Below, one piece after another: positions 7,344 through 15,196 of a DNA stretch of 15,721 nucleotides. Location of the stretch: contig DAOPYN010000076.1 in NCBI GenBank assembly GCA_035352895.1, positions 1 through 15,721 on the forward strand. The letters run 5' to 3'. The notes under the pieces were generated by a model. The model saw only the letters and a program-made list of their open reading frames with translations, was not told the origin of the DNA and did not search any database. The position numbers were made by a program, and so were the translations under genes. How positions within the stretch are numbered: position 1 is the stretch's first letter; every line of letters begins with the position of its first letter. The DNA is from UBA5070 sp035352895. GTDB lineage: Bacteria; Fibrobacterota; Fibrobacteria; UBA5070.

Positions 7344-9257
7344 TCAGGGCAGGAGGATCCCGCCCCTGCGGGAGGCTTCGCCGCCATCCACGCGCCACAG
7401 GAGGATCCCGGGGCGCGACCGCGGCAGCTCGCCCACCGCGCGACCGTCCGCGAGGGCGAGGGTCGTGCGACCCAGACGACGCCCGGTCGGTTCGAAGAAC
7501 TCAACGGCCTGTCCAGCCATCCACATGGGTGCTTCCACGGAGCGCGCTCCGATCCGTCGGAGCGGGAAAGCTCCAGGGGCAGGCGCGGTCGCGACCGCGG
7601 AACTTCCCGAGGTCGCACCCAGGGAAATCGCGTCGAGCTCCACGATGTCGGCCTTCTTCCCGAGCACGATCTGGTTGCGGCCCTGCCGCAGGTCCACCAC
7701 CATCGCCACGGAATCGAAGCGAGCCCATGCTCCGGTGGGGCGAAACAGCACGGAATCGAGGCTCCCGTTGATCGCGATCGTCTGGCTCGCGTCGCGGGTG
7801 CCGCCGTTGGCGTAGCGCACCAGAAGGGTGCAACGCCCGGCGAGGGGACGGTTCACGGTGAAGACCACCTTGCTTTCCGCATGGTCCAGGGTGGAAACGT
7901 AGGCTCCCGCGCTCGCGGCTTGAGTCGATTTGACCACACCCGCGACGACTTGTGCCTTCTCCGCCTCCAGACGCGAAGACGCCAAAGCCCCAGGAAGCGA
8001 AGGCCCCATCCGGAAGACCAGCGCGGTGCCGGGAGCCCCGATGCCGGAAACGGAAATCCCCGACGACTTCCCGTCGTACCACCGCAGGGCATCGAAACGG
8101 AGATCGTCGAAATTCCCGACGGTCCCCGACTGGAACAGGTCCTTGGGATCGTTGGAAACCGTCGGCCATTGCGCGGCCTGCAGCTCCTCCAGGCCATCGG
8201 CCTGCACGATCCGAAGCCCGAGACTCTTGGCGCTGGAATTGCCGTCGATGGAGAAATCGTAGTGGTGCACGAGCAGTCCGCTTCCGCGGATCACGCTCCG
8301 ACGGGCGGTGTTCTTCAGGAACGACCAGGCGAATCCCTCGCGATCCGGTCGCCTTGGATTGCGGTAGCGGTACACCGTCTCCCCGTCGGCGGTGGTCACC
8401 AGCTGCGTGTCCGTCGCCGTCACCTCCTGGAACGGGATCCATCCCTGGTCGGCGCGGAAGAAGTCGTTGATGGCCACCGGGTTCAGGTCGCTGGCGCGGT
8501 TTCCCATGGTGCAGTAGTCGCCGTACCAGTACAGGTCCGGCCATCCGAAGATCATGTGCCCGCACTCGTGGACGAACACGTAGAGACTGAACTTCCCCGG
8601 CATGTCGGACATCTGGTAGCGATCCAGCGAGGTCTTGTCGAAGGTCTTCCCCACCCAGCCGGAATGTGGCCACAGCCCCTGGCCCCAGGTCTTGCCTGCT
8701 CCGGCGTAGACGATGCTGATGGCCTCGGTGGTCCCGTCCTTGTCGTTGTCGTAGCGCGAGAAATCGACCTGGGGATCGAAGCTTGCGAGCATCTCTCCGA
8801 GAAGCTCGTCGGAACCGGAATAGTCGGGCAACCCTTCGTAGTAGGACTTCGGATGCTTGGCGCGGTACCAGCCGAAGACCTCGTTGGTGAAGTCCACCTG
8901 CCCGTTGGAAACATCCAGGTAGAAGTCGCGGACCGAACCCTTGCAGCCGTCGCGGTCGAACCCGGGCTTGTTCAGCCAATCGGAGATCTCGTCCTTGGTG
9001 AACGGAGCGGGGGCGTCCGAAAAGTCCACCAGGAGCGTCAATCCGTAGACCTTGCCTTTGGGGCTGGGATAGTGGCCCGCCAAAGCGACCGCCGCCGCCT
9101 CCGACGTCGAAGCGTCCCCCACGGAAACCCGGGCGGTCGGATGCAACGCTTCGGCGGGCCATGCCTCCAGCTTCCGCCCCTTCCAGACGATGTCCGCCGC
9201 GGCCTGGCCGGCGAACGCTGCTACCAGAAGAGAGACGATCGAGCGTTTCAAGGGCAT
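7344..9257 (-). CDS. Secreted M6-family zinc metalloprotease with CBM-like module and T9SS-like tail
   Basis: This encodes 637 residues. A signal peptide (KRSIVSLLVAAFAGQAAA, 4-21) directs export. The catalytic domain carries HECGHMIFGWPDL (230-242), which fits the M6 (immune inhibitor A-like) zinc site HExxHxxGxPD, with Glu231 as catalytic base. A D-rich NDKDGTTEA segment (171-179) is the calcium-loop type seen in this family. Residues about 428-547 (LEAEKAQVV...ELDAISLG) resemble a CBM6/CBM35-like beta-sandwich. The last 55 residues (VEFFEPTGRRLG...GILL) look like a T9SS sorting tail. It is the last of three same-strand genes, 123 bp after its neighbour. The start is debatable: AGGAGG (9258-9263) abuts the ATG at 9257 with no spacer but lies six bases from an in-frame TTG at 9251, which also keeps the signal peptide intact. 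Substrate preference is unknown. Confidence 0.88.
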   Translation of the reverse strand: MPLKRSIVSLLVAAFAGQAAADIVWKGRKLEAWPAEALHPTARVSVGDASTSEAAAVALAGHYPSPKGKVYGLTLLVDFSDAPAPFTKDEISDWLNKPGFDRDGCKGSVRDFYLDVSNGQVDFTNEVFGWYRAKHPKSYYEGLPDYSGSDELLGEMLASFDPQVDFSRYDNDKDGTTEAISIVYAGAGKTWGQGLWPHSGWVGKTFDKTSLDRYQMSDMPGKFSLYVFVHECGHMIFGWPDLYWYGDYCTMGNRASDLNPVAINDFFRADQGWIPFQEVTATDTQLVTTADGETVYRYRNPRRPDREGFAWSFLKNTARRSVIRGSGLLVHHYDFSIDGNSSAKSLGLRIVQADGLEELQAAQWPTVSNDPKDLFQSGTVGNFDDLRFDALRWYDGKSSGISVSGIGAPGTALVFRMGPSLPGALASSRLEAEKAQVVAGVVKSTQAASAGAYVSTLDHAESKVVFTVNRPLAGRCTLLVRYANGGTRDASQTIAINGSLDSVLFRPTGAWARFDSVAMVVDLRQGRNQIVLGKKADIVELDAISLGATSGSSAVATAPAPGAFPLRRIGARSVEAPMWMAGQAVEFFEPTGRRLGRTTLALADGRAVGELPRSRPGILLWRVDGGEASRRGGILLP

Positions 9258-9380
9258 CCTCCTCGCGACTGCGTTCTCCGGTCGCACGACTCCGCGGTGG
9301 GGACTCCGTCTTCGCGGAAGCCACACCGCCGATCCTCCAACATACGTCCAGCCGAGGCCCGCAGGCACGGGAGGAACATC

Positions 9381-11006
9381 CTACGGATTCACCAGCGACC
9401 CCTGGCTCCAACGGTCGGATCCGACGGATCTGGCCCTCACCAGGAGGATTCCCCTGGGCAAGGCGACCAGCGGGATCGATCGATCGACGGCCGTGGAGCC
9501 GAACGCGCGCACCTGATGCCCGTCCATGGACCGGATCTGGAGTTCCTCCACGTCCGGGGCCAGGCGCAGAAGCTCTCCGCGCACCTCGAAGGCCCGCGAT
9601 GGCCCGGAAGCTTCCGCCACCGACGACACGGGAGGATTGGGCTGCCCCAGCAGATTCGTGTTGCCCAGCTGCACCGCGTAGGGCCATTGTTCGTCGTTGT
9701 CGTCGTTGTCGTCCCAGGCGTGGTGCCAGTGTTCCTGCGGAGCCCCCGAAACCACCAGCCACAGCTTGGAGCAGTTGGCAGGAACCGCGAAGGCCAGGCT
9801 TCCCTCGGGATTGGCGCCGTCGGCGTATCTGGCCGTGGCCATCTCGCTGTAGACGCGCGTGCCGTCCTTCATGAGGGCCACGAATCCGTAGCGCCATCCA
9901 CCCTTGGCCACGTTCAGGGAACGGTAGCCGCCCGCTCCCGCCTTCCCCTTGAATTTGACGGAAACCGTCGTCGCATTGGCGGGGGCGTTCAGCTTCACGC
10001 TGTTGTAGCCATAGTTTTCCAGGGCCATGGATTTGTCCACCATCCAGTAGGAGTCCGCTCCCAGGGTCATCTTGACCTGGGGGCGGCTGTCCACTTTGCC
10101 GGCGCCGAGCGTCTTGATGGTGGGCAGGTCCCAGGTGGTCAGGCGGGCGGCGTGCTCGAACATCTCGTCGTCGAACCGCTCCTGGGTGACGCCCACGAGC
10201 CGCTTGTAGGTGTCGACGGGATCCTCCGGACGTTTCGCGGCTCGCCAGAGCTTGCCCATGAAGTCCCTGCCGTGCAGGTACGACCACCAGTCCCCGATGA
10301 AGTGGTTGGCGTAGCGGGGAGTCTCGTGGAGCATGTTCAAGTGGTTGGCCGCGATGTATTCGGCGAAGTTGTCGCGGAACTTCTGCTCCGGATAGAGCGA
10401 GAAGGCTTCCCACTGGGCGATCTGTTCCCAGAATCCGTTGCCACCGTCGCCATTGGCCGCAAAGCCCCAGCGCCAACCGGCTCCGGGCACGTCGGCTCCG
10501 GTCATGTACTCGAAGCAGTGGCCGATCTCGTGGGCCACCACGGAGGCGATGTTGGCGGCGGCGGGATCCACGTGGAGCGAGCCCACCTTGTCGTCCTGTC
10601 CCGATCCGTAGGCCGCCCACTCCGTCTGGTACAGGAGGAAGATCATCATCTTGTGCGTATCGGTGAGGGACTGCCCCTTGAGCACCATCTTCAGGGAGTC
10701 CCGGTAGTACGCGTAGCTCTTTTCCGCCACCGCCTTCAGGTTGGCCATGTTGACCTTGTAGGTGCCGGAAGCCGTCGATGGATCCGTCCCGAACCCCTTC
10801 TGCCACAGGATGATCCAGTTGTCGGTCTGCACGCTCCGATCGTAGCAGTACGGCGTGTTGCAATCCTTCAGATCGATCCCTTCGCGCGCGAGGAAGCTGG
10901 GCTCGTAGATGGTCTTCTGGGCCATGGCGCCCCCCGCGAGCACCAGCAGCGGGACCAGCGCCCAGGACAGGGGATTTCCGGAGAGGTCGATTCGGTTCGC
11001 GTGCAT
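9381..11006 (-). CDS. Secreted putative zinc metalloprotease (HEIGH), DUF6055-like, with T9SS-like tail
   Basis: This encodes 541 residues. The N-terminus has a signal peptide (WALVPLLVLAGGAMAQ, 15-30). VVAHEIGHCFEYMTG (156-170) contains an HExxH zinc motif (His159, Glu160, His163). A following acidic and aromatic region (NGFWEQIAQWEAF, 190-202) may supply the third ligand. Layout and motifs recall the DUF6055 group of exported peptidase-like proteins, but I cannot verify that. Residues about 305-450 look like a beta-rich accessory domain ending in an unusual acidic run (AWDDNDDNDEQW, 430-441), encoded by a tandem 9-bp repeat. The C-terminus (about 470-541, with PRGILLVRARS at 517-527) resembles a T9SS sorting tail. 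AGGAG lies six bases before the ATG. The frame stays open far upstream through the neighbouring gene, but the signal peptide and ribosome site fix the start at 11006. It is the middle gene of the probable three-gene operon, 80 bp after the first. Confidence 0.82.
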   Translation of the reverse strand: MHANRIDLSGNPLSWALVPLLVLAGGAMAQKTIYEPSFLAREGIDLKDCNTPYCYDRSVQTDNWIILWQKGFGTDPSTASGTYKVNMANLKAVAEKSYAYYRDSLKMVLKGQSLTDTHKMMIFLLYQTEWAAYGSGQDDKVGSLHVDPAAANIASVVAHEIGHCFEYMTGADVPGAGWRWGFAANGDGGNGFWEQIAQWEAFSLYPEQKFRDNFAEYIAANHLNMLHETPRYANHFIGDWWSYLHGRDFMGKLWRAAKRPEDPVDTYKRLVGVTQERFDDEMFEHAARLTTWDLPTIKTLGAGKVDSRPQVKMTLGADSYWMVDKSMALENYGYNSVKLNAPANATTVSVKFKGKAGAGGYRSLNVAKGGWRYGFVALMKDGTRVYSEMATARYADGANPEGSLAFAVPANCSKLWLVVSGAPQEHWHHAWDDNDDNDEQWPYAVQLGNTNLLGQPNPPVSSVAEASGPSRAFEVRGELLRLAPDVEELQIRSMDGHQVRAFGSTAVDRSIPLVALPRGILLVRARSVGSDRWSQGSLVNP

Positions 11007-11086
11007 GGAAGGTCTCCTGGTCGCTCGATCGAGAACAAAGGTGGATTTTTCCCGGGGAATCCGGCGGCTTGCGGAAACGGCGGAGC

Positions 11087-12910
11087 CTACCGGACGATCG
11101 TGATGCTTCGGATCCGCGTCCCTCCCCGGGCCTGGAGAGCCACCAGGTAGGTTCCGGATCCGATGCCCCACCGGTCCATGCGGATCCGTTCGCGATGCGT
11201 GCCCGCTTCCCTGGAGCCGCTGGCCACCTTGGCGATCCAGGATCCCCAGGCGGTGTACAGATCGATCTCCACGCCCGCGGCGGTGGCGAGATCGTAGTCC
11301 ACGGCGATCTCGCGCCGTCCCCTGGACCACACCAGATCCATGCGTTCCCGCTCCTTCAGCATTTCCCGCACCTCGGGTCCGGTGGAGGCGTAGTCGAGCT
11401 TGACGTCGTACCACTTCTTCCGGATGTCCGCGGTGCCCGCCACTCCCGTCCCGGATTGGAGACGGTAGTCGAAGTGGGCCTTGCGGGTGGACTCGCCCGC
11501 GTACTTGTAGTCGGTGTTGACCACCACGGCCAGGACCACCCCGTTGGCGGGTGCCTTGTCCAGCCGGAGCACCGCGCTCCCCGACGTCACCGGCGCACCG
11601 TAGACGGGCGTTCCGTCCACCGCCCGGTAGCACAGCTGCAGGGACATGTTCTGTCCAATGGGGAGGAATCCGACCTCCACCAGGTTCCCCGTGGTCTTCA
11701 AGGGGACGATGTTCGCCCCCGACCACCCCGGCGTCGTGCGGGCTTCGGGAACCAGGGTGCCGAAGCTGTCGGTGGTCTTGGCGTAGGGCGTGGCGATCCA
11801 GGGCTCCACGTCCACCTGGTAGGGCGACCATTCCGACTTGATGGTGGTGCCGAACTTGCCGTCCAGCAACCGCTTGGAGGCCGCCGACCATTTCTTCATG
11901 TCCAGAAGCGCCATGCGGGCGCGGTACTCCTGGATCAACCTGCGGATCTGCGCGTCGCCCAGCGTGTCGGCCAATCCCTGGAGCACCCTGCCGCGCGCGA
12001 AGTTCCAGATCCAAGGAATGGTCCCCTGCCCCACCCATTCGCCCAGGAAGGTGGGGAACATGTTGCCGTACTGGTTGCCGCCCAGGGTGCTGCGCCAAGT
12101 GCAGATCTGCTTGCCATCCGATCCGTAGGCGTTGACCCCTTCGGCGGAGGGTCCTCCGAAGGAGCCGTCCTGGAGCCATCCCGAATAGCATTCGATGGGC
12201 ATGAAGGGCGCGATCAGCGCCGCGGAGTTCAGGTCGCCCATGTCGTCGTACCGCCCCGACCGGCGGGAGTCGGCCTCCTGCTGCAGCCAGGTGTTGCCGC
12301 CCTCCTGGAACCAGGCGGCCTGCTTCGCGCCCGGAAGGCTCGCCAGAAGCGCGTGGATCCCCTCGTGGACCATGCCTCCCCGCTGGTTGGCCTTGTCCGC
12401 ATAGGGACAGGACGGATCGAAGCTGTAGACCGGATAGTACGAGGCGAGGATCATGGGGTACGGCCCGATGCCGCTCTGCCAACCACCCAGGGCGGTGCTG
12501 TCTTCGGAATCCGTGCACAATCCCGATCCGTACAGGTAAATGGCGCTGCGGTAGCCCTTCTGCACGCGCAGATCCGGGGCCCAGCCCATGGAATCGCGGA
12601 AGTACGCGAAGTCCTTGTTCAGGCGTTCCAGCATCGGGGTGATGGCCTTCTCCGTGACCACGGAACGCTTGTTCCTGCCCCACTTGAAGGTCCACCATCC
12701 GGAACTTTGCGTGCCCACCACGCCGGAGCAATCGTCCAGATCCTTGGTAGGCATGGAAAAGGCTCCCATGCGTTCCTTGAAATTGTACTGGAGGCTGGGA
12801 GAGTAGCTGGGCCAAGCGTACGGATCGCCCGCGGCGGCCACCGCCAGCGAAGCCATCCCGCCGGCGAGGAACACCGTCACCATCGCGCGGGGATGTCGTG
12901 TGTGCTTCAT
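11087..12910 (-). CDS. Secreted putative zinc metalloprotease (HEGIH), DUF6055-like, with T9SS-like tail
   Basis: This encodes 607 residues and is first in the probable operon. A basic start (MKHTRHPRAM) and hydrophobic stretch (VTVFLAGGMASLAVAAA, 11-27) form a signal peptide. GGMVHEGIHALLA (178-190) carries HExxH (His182, Glu183, His186). WFQEGGNTWLQQEAD (200-214) follows, where Glu203 is 17 residues past the second histidine, as expected of a gluzincin third ligand. The surrounding sequence (ILASYYPVYSFDPSCPY, 154-170) fits what I recall of DUF6055. Residues about 400-520 are beta-rich. The C-terminus (about 530-607, with GSGTYLVALQARGG at 584-597 and ending SITIVR) is a good match to T9SS type A or FlgD-like sorting tails. 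GGAG is nine bases before the ATG. The upstream region is shared with the divergent regulator gene at 13183. Catalytic activity is inferred from motifs only. Confidence 0.85.
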   Translation of the reverse strand: MKHTRHPRAMVTVFLAGGMASLAVAAAGDPYAWPSYSPSLQYNFKERMGAFSMPTKDLDDCSGVVGTQSSGWWTFKWGRNKRSVVTEKAITPMLERLNKDFAYFRDSMGWAPDLRVQKGYRSAIYLYGSGLCTDSEDSTALGGWQSGIGPYPMILASYYPVYSFDPSCPYADKANQRGGMVHEGIHALLASLPGAKQAAWFQEGGNTWLQQEADSRRSGRYDDMGDLNSAALIAPFMPIECYSGWLQDGSFGGPSAEGVNAYGSDGKQICTWRSTLGGNQYGNMFPTFLGEWVGQGTIPWIWNFARGRVLQGLADTLGDAQIRRLIQEYRARMALLDMKKWSAASKRLLDGKFGTTIKSEWSPYQVDVEPWIATPYAKTTDSFGTLVPEARTTPGWSGANIVPLKTTGNLVEVGFLPIGQNMSLQLCYRAVDGTPVYGAPVTSGSAVLRLDKAPANGVVLAVVVNTDYKYAGESTRKAHFDYRLQSGTGVAGTADIRKKWYDVKLDYASTGPEVREMLKERERMDLVWSRGRREIAVDYDLATAAGVEIDLYTAWGSWIAKVASGSREAGTHRERIRMDRWGIGSGTYLVALQARGGTRIRSITIVR

Positions 12911-12982
12911 GGATCGAGTCTCCGTGGTGGTGGGAAGGCCGACTTCGGCGTGCGTCCGGTGCGAAGGGCCACTGCTCCAAGG

Positions 12983-12988
12983 AGTATA
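12983..12988 (-). promoter_or_regulatory. Candidate -10 box for the metalloprotease operon
   Basis: TATACT on the minus strand matches the TATAAT consensus at five of six positions in an otherwise GC-rich stretch, and lies about 70 bases upstream of the start at 12910. No convincing -35 box is seen at the right distance, so an activator may be needed or the match may be chance. Confidence 0.3.
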
Positions 12989-13113
12989 CCGGCGCCACCG
13001 GCCTCCCCCCGTGTCGATCCGCCGCCGGGCGATCACTGGATGGGGCGTTTTCGGTGAGCACGCCCACCCCCCGGTTCTCACCCCCGGCCGCGCTCCCTGC
13101 TTAAGTTATGGAA

Positions 13114-13145
13114 GACCGCTCCCACCTGTGGTGGTAGGATCGGTC
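13114..13145 (+). promoter_or_regulatory. Nested hairpin in the leader of the regulator gene
   Basis: GACCG (13114-13118) pairs with CGGTC (13141-13145), enclosing CCACC-TGT-GGTGG (13122-13134). The structure lies 38 bases before the start codon at 13183, in the divergent region shared with the protease operon. It could be a leader hairpin or a binding site for the regulator itself. Nothing in the sequence decides between these. Confidence 0.35.
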
Positions 13146-13182
13146 CCATCGAGTCCTCTTGTTCGGAAGCGACGTGTCTCCC

Positions 13183-14025
13183 ATGGCCAAGCCCGACATC
13201 CACGACTACCTGGAATACCGCTCCTACCTGAAGGCGGCCTTCGCCGCCGAAAAGGAATCCGGCAGCATCGCCGGCCAGCGGGACGTGGCCACCTTCCTGG
13301 GGCTCAAGTCCTCGGGACACATCTCGTGGATCCTGCAGGGCAAGCGCGACCTCATGCCGCGTCTTGTCCCCCGGTTGGCCCAGCTTCTGGGGCTGGACGC
13401 CACGCAAACCGAATACCTGGCGCTGCTGGTGGAACACAACGACACCGACAATCCCGACGATCGCCGACGCGCCCTGGCGGCGATCTCGCGTTGCCAGGCC
13501 AACCGCAAAGCGCGTCTGAAGCCCGGGAAGGTGGCCTATCTCTCTTCCTGGAAGCACGCCACCGTCCGGGAACTGTTGGCGATGGGCGATTTCCGCAGGC
13601 AGGATGCCGCGCGGTTGGCCGCGCATCTGGTCCCCCCCTGCTCCACCGAGGAAGTGGACCGCTCCCTGGAGCTTCTGGAGGAGCTGGATCTGGTGGAGAC
13701 CGCGCCCGACGGCACTCTCCGACGCACGGAAACGGTGGTGACGGCCGGAGCGGACTGCTCGCAGGATGCCGTGCGGGGATTCCAGGAATCCATACTGGAC
13801 CTCTCCCGGCAGGCCCTGCGCACCATCCCCCGGGAAGCCAGGCACATCTCCACCATCACCTTCAGCGCCTCGCCGGAGAGGTTCCAGAAGATCCGTTCGC
13901 GGATCCAGGAAATGCGCCAGGAGATCCTGACCCTGATCCGCACCGACCCGGATCCGTCGGTGGTCTACCACCTTTCCATCCAGGCCTTCCCCGCCAGCCG
14001 TCCCTTCGAGTCCGGCCATGCGTGA
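13183..14025 (+). CDS. TIGR02147-family transcriptional regulator
   Basis: This encodes 280 residues, a normal length for the family. The N-terminus (IHDYLEYRSYLKAAFAAEK, 6-24) is the typical family opening. A helix-turn-helix like region follows (QRDVATFLGLKSSGHISWIL, 32-51), then QGKRDLMPRLVPRLAQLLGL (52-71) and EYLALLVEHNDTDNPDDR (77-94), which matches the family's lambda-repressor-like domain and linker. Residues about 115-270 form the DUF4423-type C-terminal domain, with the late helix FSASPERFQKIRSRIQEMRQ (227-246). The family was described from paralogues in Fibrobacter succinogenes and is presumed to regulate transcription; the signal it senses is unknown. The ATG at 13183 is preferred over a TTG at 13159 because family similarity begins at once. 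No strong Shine-Dalgarno sequence precedes it. Its stop overlaps the next gene's start by eight bases (ATGCGTGA), and it is divergent from the protease operon, a plausible target. Confidence 0.9.
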   Translation: MAKPDIHDYLEYRSYLKAAFAAEKESGSIAGQRDVATFLGLKSSGHISWILQGKRDLMPRLVPRLAQLLGLDATQTEYLALLVEHNDTDNPDDRRRALAAISRCQANRKARLKPGKVAYLSSWKHATVRELLAMGDFRRQDAARLAAHLVPPCSTEEVDRSLELLEELDLVETAPDGTLRRTETVVTAGADCSQDAVRGFQESILDLSRQALRTIPREARHISTITFSASPERFQKIRSRIQEMRQEILTLIRTDPDPSVVYHLSIQAFPASRPFESGHA

Positions 14026-15133
14026 ACCGACACGGGCCGGACTCTGGGGGATCGCCTTCCTCCTGGCCGGATGCGGCGGGGACGCGCCCGCCAACCTCGG
14101 AGGCGGCGCGACGGAAACCGACAACGTGGTGCGTCTGCACGTGGGCGCGCGCGACGGCAGGCACCTGCCCGGGACCCGGGTGGTGTTCGTGCGCACCGAC
14201 ACGTGGCTTTCCGACGTCGCGCGCGGCGATGGTCCCCGCACCTACCAGGCCCTTTCCGATTCGCTCGGCGAGGTGCGGATGGCGCTGCCAACGGGTCGCT
14301 GGTCGGCGCAGGCGCAGACCGACTCCCAAGGGGCCATCCTTCCCCTGGAGACCACCGAATCCCCGCAATCGATGGTGCTGGGGCCGCTGTCCACCCTGCG
14401 CATACGGCTTTCGGGAAGACCCGTGGCATCGCTCCGCGTCGCCGGGACGGCCTGGGAAGGATTGACGGATTCCGTCGGCACATGGACCTTCCGCCTGCCC
14501 GCCGGGACCCGCGCCATCGTGGCCCGCACGGGCGACGACCTGTCCCCCGCGGCGGCGGTCGTCCTGCGCGACGGACAGGATCTGGACACGACCGCGACGG
14601 TGGTTTCCGGACGCGTGGTCCTGGACGACTTCACCAGCGGAACGGCGAAGACCTCGGTGGCCGCCTACGTCGGAGCGGGCACCTGGTTTTCCAACGAATG
14701 GGGAACGCGGATCGGTTCCGAGGAGGACTCCACCGGCCCCTCCTTCCGCGGGAAGATGTCGCTTCGCTACACGGCGCCGGACACGGCCAACGCGGCCCTG
14801 GTGGGAATCGTCTTCCGCGACCGCGAAGGGTTCCGCCCCCTGGACCTTTCCGGCCTGGACTCCATCTGCGTGGAACTGCGCGGAAACGGCGAGGTCCGGA
14901 TGTTCGTCATCCAATACGACCAGGACGGGACGTGGCTTCGCTCCGCGGACGCGTTCCTCGCGGTGGACTCCACCTGGCGCAAGCGCTGCGTGGCGCCTTC
15001 GGACATGCACGACCCCTGGGATCCGGTGAAGACCCGCGCCAACACCCTCGCCTGGCTGGCCAAGCGGGGGGATTGGCTGGAGCTGCGCGCCCCCGTCCTC
15101 TGGGGAGCGTCCTTGCAGGATCTGTCGCGCTGA
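14018..15133 (+). CDS. Surface lipoprotein with Ig-like and galactose-binding-like domains
   Basis: This encodes 371 residues. A lipobox (FLLAGC, Cys19) after a short hydrophobic stretch predicts lipidation and outer membrane anchoring. Residues about 35-120 (NVVRLHVGARDG..., then SDSLGEVRMALPTGRW) look like a carboxypeptidase-regulatory or CnaB-type beta-sandwich, and a similar unit appears at about 125-205. Residues about 208-371 (VVLDDFTSGTAKTS, then LDLSGLDSICVELRGNGEVR) resemble a galactose-binding or CBM11/CIA30-like jelly roll. No enzyme motif is seen, so binding of glycans or cell-surface material is the likeliest role. The gene overlaps the regulator by eight bases and is probably translationally coupled to it. 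Lipoprotein genes beside TIGR02147 regulators are, to my recollection, frequent in Fibrobacterota. It ends eight bases before a strong hairpin terminator. Confidence 0.82.
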   Translation: MREPTRAGLWGIAFLLAGCGGDAPANLGGGATETDNVVRLHVGARDGRHLPGTRVVFVRTDTWLSDVARGDGPRTYQALSDSLGEVRMALPTGRWSAQAQTDSQGAILPLETTESPQSMVLGPLSTLRIRLSGRPVASLRVAGTAWEGLTDSVGTWTFRLPAGTRAIVARTGDDLSPAAAVVLRDGQDLDTTATVVSGRVVLDDFTSGTAKTSVAAYVGAGTWFSNEWGTRIGSEEDSTGPSFRGKMSLRYTAPDTANAALVGIVFRDREGFRPLDLSGLDSICVELRGNGEVRMFVIQYDQDGTWLRSADAFLAVDSTWRKRCVAPSDMHDPWDPVKTRANTLAWLAKRGDWLELRAPVLWGASLQDLSR

Positions 15134-15140
15134 AACGAAA

Positions 15141-15172
15141 AGGCCCGTTCCGGCGGAATCCGGAACGGGCCT
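15141..15172. terminator. Strong hairpin terminator between convergent genes
   Basis: AGGCCCGTTCCGG (15141-15153) pairs perfectly with CCGGAACGGGCCT (15160-15172) around a six-base loop. On the minus strand the stem is followed by TTTTCG, so it terminates the RND gene well. On the plus strand no T-tract follows, yet it lies eight bases past the lipoprotein stop and may also stop or protect that transcript. Confidence 0.85.
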
Positions 15173-15196
15173 CGATCGATCGTCCTGGGCGGCGGA

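Noticed and set aside
7257..11150. 1297-codon plus-strand open frame over the metalloprotease genes
   Set aside because: It is antisense to two genes with signal peptides, ribosome sites and HExxH motifs. Its His/Gly/Val-rich composition is typical of a GC-driven antisense frame.
9381..13067. A single 1228-codon minus-strand gene
   Set aside because: Only 9381-11006 is protein-like. Upstream of the signal peptide at 11006 the frame is a shadow of the neighbouring 11087-12910 gene.
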